Assembly: GCA_945787325.1 (NCBI GenBank) | Contig: CALZHP010000021.1 | Coordinates: 1 to 39,534, forward strand | From: an uncultured Desulfobulbaceae bacterium | Lineage (GTDB): Bacteria > Desulfobacterota > Desulfobulbia > Desulfobulbales > BM004 | Reading direction: 5' to 3' | Length of the DNA: 39,534 nt | Part shown: positions 15,751 to 22,453 of the stretch, piece after piece | Position numbering within the stretch: position 1 is the stretch's first letter | Layout: each line of letters starts with the position of its first letter | The notes under the pieces: generated by a model | What the model was told of the DNA's origin: nothing | The model's input: only the letters and a program-made list of their open reading frames with translations | Database searches by the model: none | Translations under genes and position numbers: made by a program

Positions 15751-17706
15751 TTACGGTTTGTCTACGTCAAGCCTCGCCTTGGAAACATCGCCGATGTCAT
15801 CGACAAGGGCAACAATTTCTGTTTCCGGCATGGTTGACATCTGCATCTTGTAGGCCAAGAGCCACATCATGCAAACACCAAGGAACCACCATATGATCTG
15901 CCATACCCAGATTGAAGGCATGCCGAATACCCATGTTGCCTGATCATTGGGACTGCCGAAAATTGTGTTTCCGATTACTGCGCCCGGACCGATGGCAAAA
16001 ATAAACCATACGATTACAATAATCCAAGCCATGGGCTTCAGGCCCTGCAGGTTAGCCGGAAGTGTACAGTGCTCTTTAAGATAGTCGTGGAACTTCATCC
16101 TGTGAGCGGTTGCCTCATCATCCTGGGTCATTGCGGAGATAATGATTGCCAGTCCGAGGTTGAAGAAAATACCCCAGCCCGCGGAATGTATGGTCCAGGG
16201 CCAGCGACCCCATGCCGTAATACCGAACCATTTCTGTCCGATAGTTTCCGTACAGGTTACAGCGATAAGACCAGCGATAAGGCCAACTGTAACGCCTCTT
16301 CTGGTCAGCCATGGCCACCAGCAAACACCAATAAGTGCAGGCCACATCTGGAATCCGTACGCAACAGCTAGACCGCCCAGAAGTACGAGAGCGTCTTTGG
16401 ATGTGGTAGCAACTACAAGAGCAAGACCACAGATGATAACAACACCGATACGTCCAAAAAGTTTCTGGGTTGTATGGGAAGCTTCAGGGTTGATGTATCT
16501 TTTATAAAGGTCCCTGGTCAACATACCACCAGCAGTAGACATGTAGGCTGCACCGGTAGACTGCATTGCCGCAAGGGCACAAACTGCCAGCAGACCAACG
16601 AGCCAGGGCGCAGTGTCAGAAAGAAGATATATAATGGCTGGTACGATCATTCCCTGCTTACCAGGCATTTTCATGATATCGCCTGTGGGAAGCTGCAGTA
16701 CGTCTTTAGCTTTACCGGCGGCAAGCATTGCAGCGTCAGCACCGATCAGGTGACCACCGAGGCCCTGAATAGCGGTGAAAATGATAAGGATGAAGCCGAT
16801 ACCGGCTGAAGAGGCCCATACCTGCTGAGGTGCGAATGGACGAGGATTTTTGTTGGCAAATGACCACATGGAAAAGGCCGGTGCCGACTGAATTCCCATA
16901 AGGGCGAACATGTAAGTAAGACACATTATACCTGTCCACGCGCCACCAGCTGCAGAAGGCCCGGATTTCACAAACTGTATGACACCGGGAATGGCGATAT
17001 AATGACTGTAGTCATCAGGTGTTCTTTTGGTATCCAATGCAGCAAGCTGAGCGATACCGTCATTGAGAGGACCCCAACCGCCAACAGCGTTCAGTGTTAT
17101 GATACCGATGGCAAAAATGCCGCCGGCCAATAATACGCATTGCACGGTGTCAACGTATGCAACAGCTCGTAGACCACCGGATGCAACATAGATGATAACA
17201 ACAATCGACAGCATCCACATGCCGGTCTCAACACCCAGCATACCGTCTGTCAATACGTTAAAAAGGAATCCCGATGCCCGCAGCTGTACGCCAAGATAGG
17301 GCACGGAGAAAATCATGGCAACGATAACGGTAAGAATCCGCATCGCATCTGATTTGAAATAGTCAGCGAACATCTCGCCAGGCGTTACAAAACCGAAACG
17401 TTTACCGAGAATCCACTGCCGCTTAAGGAAGATGATTCCTGTAAATGGAATTGTGATGGCGTAAAATGATGCGTATGCATACTGGAAACCATCACGATAA
17501 ACAAGTCCAGGATGTCCCATAAAGGTCCAGCCGGAGAAACTTGTCGCTGTTGCCGCAAGAACAAAAACCCAGATTGGGATTGTTCTACCGGCAATAAAAT
17601 AGTCAGAAGCTGTCTTAGCCGACCGGGCGCCTTTAATTCCCCAAAAAACACAATAGGCCCAATACATGGCGACAAAGATAAATAGCCATACGGTTGCAGT
17701 TGTCAA
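15751..17706 (-). CDS. Sodium:solute symporter (SSS/SLC5 family), probable acetate/monocarboxylate importer
   Basis: 651 residues with about 13 membrane helices and the SSS core: ASDYFIAGRTIPIWVFVLA, ATSFSGWTFMGHPGLVYRDG, and the sodium-site helix region AVCALAAMQSTGAAYMSTAG. It would drive substrate uptake across the inner membrane with Na+. Being the first gene of an operon ending in acs, acetate is the likely substrate. It is longer than ActP (about 550) because of extended loops and an acidic C-terminal tail, so I do not use the actP symbol. The ATG at 17706 follows GGAGGGGAG-like sequence. The promoter upstream (17914-17942) carries a palindrome in its spacer and an inverted repeat further up, so regulated expression is expected. 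Confidence 0.88.
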   Translation of the reverse strand: MTTATVWLFIFVAMYWAYCVFWGIKGARSAKTASDYFIAGRTIPIWVFVLAATATSFSGWTFMGHPGLVYRDGFQYAYASFYAITIPFTGIIFLKRQWILGKRFGFVTPGEMFADYFKSDAMRILTVIVAMIFSVPYLGVQLRASGFLFNVLTDGMLGVETGMWMLSIVVIIYVASGGLRAVAYVDTVQCVLLAGGIFAIGIITLNAVGGWGPLNDGIAQLAALDTKRTPDDYSHYIAIPGVIQFVKSGPSAAGGAWTGIMCLTYMFALMGIQSAPAFSMWSFANKNPRPFAPQQVWASSAGIGFILIIFTAIQGLGGHLIGADAAMLAAGKAKDVLQLPTGDIMKMPGKQGMIVPAIIYLLSDTAPWLVGLLAVCALAAMQSTGAAYMSTAGGMLTRDLYKRYINPEASHTTQKLFGRIGVVIICGLALVVATTSKDALVLLGGLAVAYGFQMWPALIGVCWWPWLTRRGVTVGLIAGLIAVTCTETIGQKWFGITAWGRWPWTIHSAGWGIFFNLGLAIIISAMTQDDEATAHRMKFHDYLKEHCTLPANLQGLKPMAWIIVIVWFIFAIGPGAVIGNTIFGSPNDQATWVFGMPSIWVWQIIWWFLGVCMMWLLAYKMQMSTMPETEIVALVDDIGDVSKARLDVDKP

Positions 17707-17913
17707 AACTCCCCTCCTTTATTTATTTACTTTAAGATTTTGGATTTATGCTGCCGACCCTCTGTCCTCTTCATCACCCCCTTTGCACCATAATAATCGG
17801 CCGCGGACTACCTCTTATACACTTCTTCCTCTTTTCCTGATTACGTTAAAATTAACCTATTGATACCACTGACAATTTTCCCCTTTATCTCAGCGGCAAC
17901 CATCCACTTGACC

Positions 17914-17942
17914 ATAAAATACCACTTTGTGGTACATGTCAA
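17914..17942 (-). promoter_or_regulatory. Candidate promoter of the symporter-acs operon
   Basis: On the - strand, a perfect TTGACA (17942-17937) and TTTTAT (17919-17914, four of six matches) are exactly 17 bp apart. The spacer is almost wholly occupied by a palindrome. Start of transcription would be near 17907. Confidence 0.6.
17920..17934. promoter_or_regulatory. Palindrome TACCAC-TTT-GTGGTA in the promoter spacer (putative operator)
   Basis: A perfect 6-bp inverted repeat with a three-base centre lies exactly between the -10 and -35 boxes. A protein bound here would either block polymerase or, as MerR-type regulators do, act on the spacer. The encoded candidates are the NarL-type regulator next door or an unlinked factor. 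Confidence 0.6.
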
Positions 17943-17964
17943 CAGAATTATTGCGACATTCCAG

Positions 17965-17981
17965 ATGCCACTAAATGGCAT
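17965..17981. promoter_or_regulatory. Inverted repeat ATGCCA-CTAAA-TGGCAT upstream of the -35 box (putative activator site)
   Basis: A perfect 6-bp inverted repeat with a five-base centre, centred about 66 bp upstream of the predicted start. It shares TGCCACT-like sequence with the spacer palindrome, and its half-site position relative to the -35 box matches a repeat before the cNMP/CBS/DUF294 gene. Confidence 0.55.
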
Positions 17982-18164
17982 TTTTGCCTGGGAAAATTCC
18001 TTCTTTCTCAGCTACTACTGAGTAGAAACAATATTCACAAACACGCCAGAAAGCCTATAGGGGAATCCCGGAATTTTTGCCTCGAAAAACCTGATAGTTT
18101 TTTGACTGGTAAAAAAACGATTATATATGGGGGAGAGAAAAGTTGAAATTCAATGGTTACGCAT

Positions 18165-18818
18165 CTACGGTTCGATTGAAGTAATCCCTTCACGGATTGC
18201 GTATTTAGTCAGATCGGCAACACTGTGAATATCCAACTTCTTCATGATCTGCCGCCGGTGCGTTTCCACAGTCTTGATGCTGACATACAAATGTGAAGCG
18301 ATCTGCTTGGTCGGCCACCCTTCGGATATTAGCTGCAACACTTCCCGTTCACGCGCAGACAGCACCGTCGAAACTGAAGTGTCATTAGACGGGAACCGGT
18401 TCATATAATCTTCAATCATCACACCGGCAATTTCAGGGCTCAAATACGTCTGATTATCAACGACAACGCTGATTGCGTGCGTCAATTCCTGTGAGGCGCA
18501 ATCTTTCAACAAATAACCTGATGCGCCGGCTCGAAACATTCCAACAACGAACCGCTTATCAGAATGCATAGACAAAGCAATAATCTTCACATCTGGCAGT
18601 GTTGAGACTATCTGTTGCGTTGCTTCAATACCATTTAGGTCGGGCATGCTTATATCCATGATTATTACATCAGGTTTTTTTTCAAGAGCAAGCTGTACAG
18701 CTTTTCTACCATTTTCGGCTTCAGCAACGACTTCTATTTCAGGTTGCGCATCAAGCAGTGCATGTAAGCCATCACGCATTATTTTATGATCATCCGCCAG
18801 AAGTACTTTTGTTGACAT
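18165..18818 (-). CDS. NarL/FixJ-family response regulator with LuxR-type HTH
   Basis: 217 residues from the ATG at 18818. The receiver domain has D9, D10, phospho-acceptor D55 (VIIMDISMPDLNG), Ser/Thr in IIALSMHSDKR and a Lys in the loop GYLLKDCAS. The output domain near 150-210 is a classical LuxR HTH: LSAREREVLQLISEGWPTKQ then IKTVETHRRQIMKKLDI. The frame also extends to an ATG at 18842 inside the kinase gene; 18818 is preferred because AAAGAGAG is 6 nt upstream and the start lies 1 nt after the kinase stop. It is coupled to the kinase 18820-20313. In gammaproteobacteria a regulator of this family (CrbR) activates acs and the acetate symporter, so the adjacent symporter-acs promoter is the likely target. 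Confidence 0.92.
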   Translation of the reverse strand: MSTKVLLADDHKIMRDGLHALLDAQPEIEVVAEAENGRKAVQLALEKKPDVIIMDISMPDLNGIEATQQIVSTLPDVKIIALSMHSDKRFVVGMFRAGASGYLLKDCASQELTHAISVVVDNQTYLSPEIAGVMIEDYMNRFPSNDTSVSTVLSAREREVLQLISEGWPTKQIASHLYVSIKTVETHRRQIMKKLDIHSVADLTKYAIREGITSIEP

Positions 18819-18819
18819 A

Positions 18820-20313
18820 TTAGCTCTCTTTGTCTGTTTCATTATTGATTTTCAATGGCGCAACAAGTGAAACTATAGTACCACTTCCAGGTGCGGATTC
18901 AAGCGTAAGATGCCCGCCAAGGTGCTGCAGCCTCTCCCTAATGTTGAAAAGACCAAAGGCATGAGTATTCACCGCCTTATTCTCCTCGGCATCAGGGTCA
19001 AATCCAATCCCATGGTCTTTTACCATAATTTTAAGTGTATCAGCATTACTTTTAATTATTATTCTCACGGAGTCAGCCCTGGCATGCTTTGCCACATTTA
19101 TCAGCAATTCACGCACTGCCATAAACAGGACAATACGAACATCTTCACCAAGCGGTTTAAAGAGGTTGTCGCTTTCAACAACACAAGGAATATTGTGCTG
19201 CTTCTGAAAATTTTCACCCAGCCATTCAATAGCGGCGTCCAGGCCAAGCTCATAGAGTATGGGGGGGCTTATCTCGAAGGTCAACGATCTGGTATCCTGA
19301 ATAGTCTTTTTCAGGAGAGAAAGGACGTCATCCAGTCTGCCTGCAAGGGAATCATCTTTTACATCTTGCATCAAACCATAAAGTTTCATTTTGATAACCG
19401 ACAGTGTTTGCCCTATCTGGTCATGCAAGTCTGTTGCGATACTTCTTCTCTGACGCTCCTCTGCAAGACTTAGTTCGGAAGTAAGAGACCGGAGCTGCTC
19501 CTGATATTCAAGCAGTCTGTCTTCTGCCCTTCGTCGCTCGGTTATGTCATCATAAACATCTATAATTTCACCTGACGGAAGCTTGAAAATATAATTGTCT
19601 TTCCAAACTTTAAGTTCCTTATCCCTATATATGGCCACCGGATAACGCTCCGGCATTCCAGTTTGCCATACCCTGCGATAAACATCACTCAGACCGTATC
19701 TCTCAACAGAAGGGAAGCTGAAGTTTACACTAAGCCCCAGGATATTACTTTTTCTAACGTTCTCTATCTTTTCAACTGCCCTGTTTATGTCTACCACAAT
19801 AAAATCTTTTCCATCATCAATGGCCTGCAGCACAACAACTCCACTGCTCATATTGTTGAAGAGTTCACGGAAACGGGCCTCACTTACAGCCAGAACATCT
19901 TCAGTTTTTTTCAGTATGTCAGTGTCCCGCACAACAGAGAGAAGGTGAGGTTCTCCATTAAAATCCATGACCATCGCAGAGATCGAACCTGTAATGACAT
20001 GGCCTTTCTTATCTCGGAATCTGGCATCCATATTTAGCACGGACCCATGTTCCCTAACTCTTTCCACTAACTGGTCAAATTCTTGTTGTTCCTGCCAAAG
20101 ATCAGCTGCCCGAAAAGACTTATCAGCAATGTCCTCTCTGGAATAGCCGGTGAAAACTGTAAAGCCATCATTTATGTCAACAAAAGTGCCGTCATCAAGT
20201 CGATTTATGTTGACTGAATCCCTGCTAGCCTGGAAGGTCGCCCTGAAACGGTCTTCAATTTGGCGATGTGAATAGCCGATATGACCTTCATTCTGTTTTA
20301 CTAATTTCTCCAC
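18820..20313 (-). CDS. Cytoplasmic PAS-PAS sensor histidine kinase (NarX-type HisKA_3)
   Basis: 497 residues with no membrane segment. PAS 1 is about 22-135 (FRATFQASRDSVNINRL to LLSVVRDTD) and PAS 2 about 145-255. The HisKA_3 dimerisation helix follows with phospho-acceptor H297 (RRSIATDLHDQIGQTLS), and the HATPase domain has the N box (MAVRELLINVAKHA) and G boxes (DHGIGFDPD, FGLFNIRERL, GSGTIVSL). All catalytic motifs look intact. It should phosphorylate the LuxR-type regulator encoded immediately downstream. The signal is sensed inside the cell and is unknown. The start is a GTG at 20313 with a poor ribosome-binding site; an upstream alternative was not seen. Confidence 0.93.
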   Translation of the reverse strand: MEKLVKQNEGHIGYSHRQIEDRFRATFQASRDSVNINRLDDGTFVDINDGFTVFTGYSREDIADKSFRAADLWQEQQEFDQLVERVREHGSVLNMDARFRDKKGHVITGSISAMVMDFNGEPHLLSVVRDTDILKKTEDVLAVSEARFRELFNNMSSGVVVLQAIDDGKDFIVVDINRAVEKIENVRKSNILGLSVNFSFPSVERYGLSDVYRRVWQTGMPERYPVAIYRDKELKVWKDNYIFKLPSGEIIDVYDDITERRRAEDRLLEYQEQLRSLTSELSLAEERQRRSIATDLHDQIGQTLSVIKMKLYGLMQDVKDDSLAGRLDDVLSLLKKTIQDTRSLTFEISPPILYELGLDAAIEWLGENFQKQHNIPCVVESDNLFKPLGEDVRIVLFMAVRELLINVAKHARADSVRIIIKSNADTLKIMVKDHGIGFDPDAEENKAVNTHAFGLFNIRERLQHLGGHLTLESAPGSGTIVSLVAPLKINNETDKES

Positions 20314-20728
20314 TCTGAAATTTTACCTTTGTTGTTGGCAAACAATTGATCCCTTGAAGCCAGGAAAACCTCAAAACAAAATATGATCATTATTCAATGG
20401 CGAAATCAATTGCTTGATGATTTGCACACTTGGGGCTATCCATGATTATTAAAAAATGATACAACATTTACTAAATATGCATCAACTTATGATATCCTTT
20501 TACCTTTGCTAGAACCCCGGCCTTGCACAACTGGCTTCTTTAGGATAACATCTTATTGTTTTTTCAAAACTTATAAGAGATTTACCATAAAAATCCCATA
20601 AAACAACTCACAAAGATTGAGGAAGTTGAACAATAATATATATTTTTTTCTTATTCTTCCCTGAATTGCAGCATCTCTTGAATACTGCTTCTTTAAAATA
20701 AATCAATAAAAACAGGGGGTAATGGCTC
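20314..20728. other. Divergent intergenic region between the two signalling operons
   Basis: 415 bases holding the promoters for the - strand kinase-regulator operon and the + strand receiver/SSS-kinase operon. The string TTTTACCTTTG occurs twice, near 20321-20331 and 20499-20510, as a weak direct repeat. I could not place either promoter with confidence, and I see no small gene. Confidence 0.4.
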
Positions 20729-21100
20729 ATGACAAAAAATATTCTGGTCGCCGATGATGCACCGAATGTCGTGTTGTCAGTGGAATTCCTGATGAAACAG
20801 GCAGGTTATGATGTTCGAACAGCAAATAATGGTGAAGAAGCGCTGCTTGCCATACAGGAAAAAAAACCTGATCTAGTCCTTCTTGATGTGATGATGCCTG
20901 TCCGTGACGGTTACGATGTCTGCCAGGCTATAAAGGCCGATCCTGACATGAAAGATATCAGAATCATTATGCTAACTGCAAAAGGGCGGCCTGTTGAAAA
21001 GGAAAAAGGAATTGCCTTGGGAGCAGACGAATACATAACAAAACCTTTTTCCACTAAAGAGCTGGTCGAAAAGGTACGTATTGTTCTTGGAGATACGTAA
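20729..21100 (+). CDS. Single-domain response regulator (CheY-like receiver)
   Basis: 123 residues, one receiver domain only. D9 and D10 of the acidic pocket, phospho-acceptor D53 (LVLLDVMMPVRDG), Thr in IIMLTAKG and the conserved Lys in EYITKPFS are present. There is no output domain, so it must act by protein contact or as a phosphate shuttle. The ATG at 20729 follows AGGGGGT with good spacing. It opens the operon containing the PAS pseudo-kinase, small membrane protein and SLC5-STAC-histidine kinase, the last being its probable phosphodonor. Confidence 0.92.
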   Translation: MTKNILVADDAPNVVLSVEFLMKQAGYDVRTANNGEEALLAIQEKKPDLVLLDVMMPVRDGYDVCQAIKADPDMKDIRIIMLTAKGRPVEKEKGIALGADEYITKPFSTKELVEKVRIVLGDT

Positions 21101-21178
21101 GCCTTATATATAAAGGTGTTTTGTAAGCTGCCGAGCACATTAACATAATCATGCACCACTTACATTTATTCATATAAC

Positions 21179-22213
21179 GTGAAATTACAAACAGACACAA
21201 AGAATACATCACAATTGGCATCTTTTTTTGCAGAGTTGAGAGAAGGTTTTATCGTCTGTGACACAAATGCCCGTATATTATTTTGCAATCCTGCCGGAAT
21301 AAACCTGCTAAAAATAGAAGATGCGGATGATGTTTCAGGCTGTTCCCTGTGCAACTATCTTACCGAAACAGCTCTTGTAGATAATATCAACCTTCTAAAG
21401 AATGATAATTCCCATGATGTCGACTTCGTCTGTACGTCGACTGACAAAACGACCCTCTTGGATTGCCATATAAAGATTATTGAGGGAGACCACGCTTCAA
21501 AATCCGTTCTGATAATAACTTTAGATAAAATAACCCATGAAGCAGGGCATGCCGGCACTGATGACAGTCTTTTGCATAAAAGAGTTAATGATATGCGCGC
21601 TCCCCTTGCCAACCTCAGAGCCGCAGCAGAAAATTTGGCTTCCATTCCCGACATGTCTCCTGTGATGAGGATCGCGTTTGAAAATGTAATTGCCCAGGAA
21701 AGCGCTAATCTAACTGAAAATCTTGAAGCCCTTGCCTCAAGGTGTCAAAATATAGCCGCCAGGTATCAACCTTTTTCCGATATCAATTCTAAAGATCTAA
21801 TTTATGTGCTTCGTCACAAACTCACTAAAGAAAAAGGACCTGAAATATATTTTAACAATGCATCTCACTGGTTCAATATTGATGCCTTTTCGGTAGTCAC
21901 CATTCTGGAAAAAATATTCCATCATCTCAGGGCATCTCTAAAAAAGGCAGAATTTAAGATCAGTATGCAGGACAAACTTAACTTTGTTTACCTGGATATC
22001 ATCTGGGATGGGGCACCGATATCTACTGCTGGAGTGGAATCTATGCTGCTCATTAATATGCCTTGGGACAACGAACTTACAATAGGAAGTGTTCTGGAAA
22101 GTCATGGCTGCGATATCTGGAGTCAACAGCATGACATTCCTTCACAAGCCATGCTGAGAATCCCGCTTCCAGCATCTTCAAAACAGCGTGAACGCAAGGA
22201 GCCTGGGTTATGA
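21179..22213 (+). CDS. PAS-domain protein with degenerate histidine-kinase core (pseudo-kinase)
   Basis: 344 residues starting at a GTG (21179); no in-frame ATG is nearby and a stop is only 33 bp upstream. A PAS domain covers about 15-120 (REGFIVCDTNARILFCNPAG). A kinase-like helix follows, VNDMRAPLANLRAAAENL, which aligns with the H box of HisKA (SHELRTPL) but has Asn where the phosphorylated His should be. The rest (about 190-330) resembles a HATPase domain in which N and G boxes are not recognisable (VTILEKIFHHLRASLKKA in place of the N box). From memory, a similar PAS/degenerate-kinase module is fused to a DEDDh exonuclease in other proteobacteria; here the exonuclease is a separate gene at 25277-25984. 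It probably works as a sensory or scaffold protein with the SSS kinase. It overlaps the next gene by 4 bp. Confidence 0.75.
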   Translation: MKLQTDTKNTSQLASFFAELREGFIVCDTNARILFCNPAGINLLKIEDADDVSGCSLCNYLTETALVDNINLLKNDNSHDVDFVCTSTDKTTLLDCHIKIIEGDHASKSVLIITLDKITHEAGHAGTDDSLLHKRVNDMRAPLANLRAAAENLASIPDMSPVMRIAFENVIAQESANLTENLEALASRCQNIAARYQPFSDINSKDLIYVLRHKLTKEKGPEIYFNNASHWFNIDAFSVVTILEKIFHHLRASLKKAEFKISMQDKLNFVYLDIIWDGAPISTAGVESMLLINMPWDNELTIGSVLESHGCDIWSQQHDIPSQAMLRIPLPASSKQRERKEPGL

Positions 22214-22452
22214 ATAAATCCAGTTCGTTGAATGAGCGCCTTGTATTTATCTTGATTATTGGGATACTTGCTCTTAACTACCCCCTGATGGCAATCATCG
22301 ACAAGCCTGTCTTCCTGAAAGGGATCCCTGTACTATACCTGTATCTTTTCTTTATCTGGTCTTGCTTTATCGGTCTCGTAGCATTTACATTAAGAAAAAA
22401 TCCACGCCCAAAGCCATTATCCAAGAAAACACCTCCTCCAGGAAAACTATAA
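22210..22452 (+). CDS. Small two-helix membrane protein preceding the SLC5 histidine kinase
   Basis: 80 residues with two hydrophobic segments (FILIIGILALNYPLMAII and VLYLYLFFIWSCFIGLVAF) and a basic, proline-rich C-terminus. The start ATGA overlaps the preceding stop, and the stop is 1 nt from the start of the SSS kinase, so translation is coupled on both sides. I do not recognise a named family with certainty. Its size and position fit the small accessory subunits that go with SSS-type transporters, suggesting that it binds the SLC5 part of the kinase. Confidence 0.75.
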   Translation: MNKSSSLNERLVFILIIGILALNYPLMAIIDKPVFLKGIPVLYLYLFFIWSCFIGLVAFTLRKNPRPKPLSKKTPPPGKL

Positions 22453-22453
22453 A

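Larger units (their letters stand above)
17707..18164. other. Promoter region of the symporter-acs operon
   Basis: 458 bases between the response regulator stop and the symporter start. It holds the promoter 17914-17942 and two symmetrical elements described separately, leaving a leader of about 200 nt before the symporter. A third copy of the heptamer TACCACT lies at 17864-17870 in the leader. I see no gene, and no convincing terminator for the upstream regulator operon. Confidence 0.6.

Noticed and set aside
17976-17988. TGGCATTTTTGCC as a sigma54 promoter
   Set aside because: The distance between the GG and GC elements is about three bases too short, and it points away from the symporter gene.
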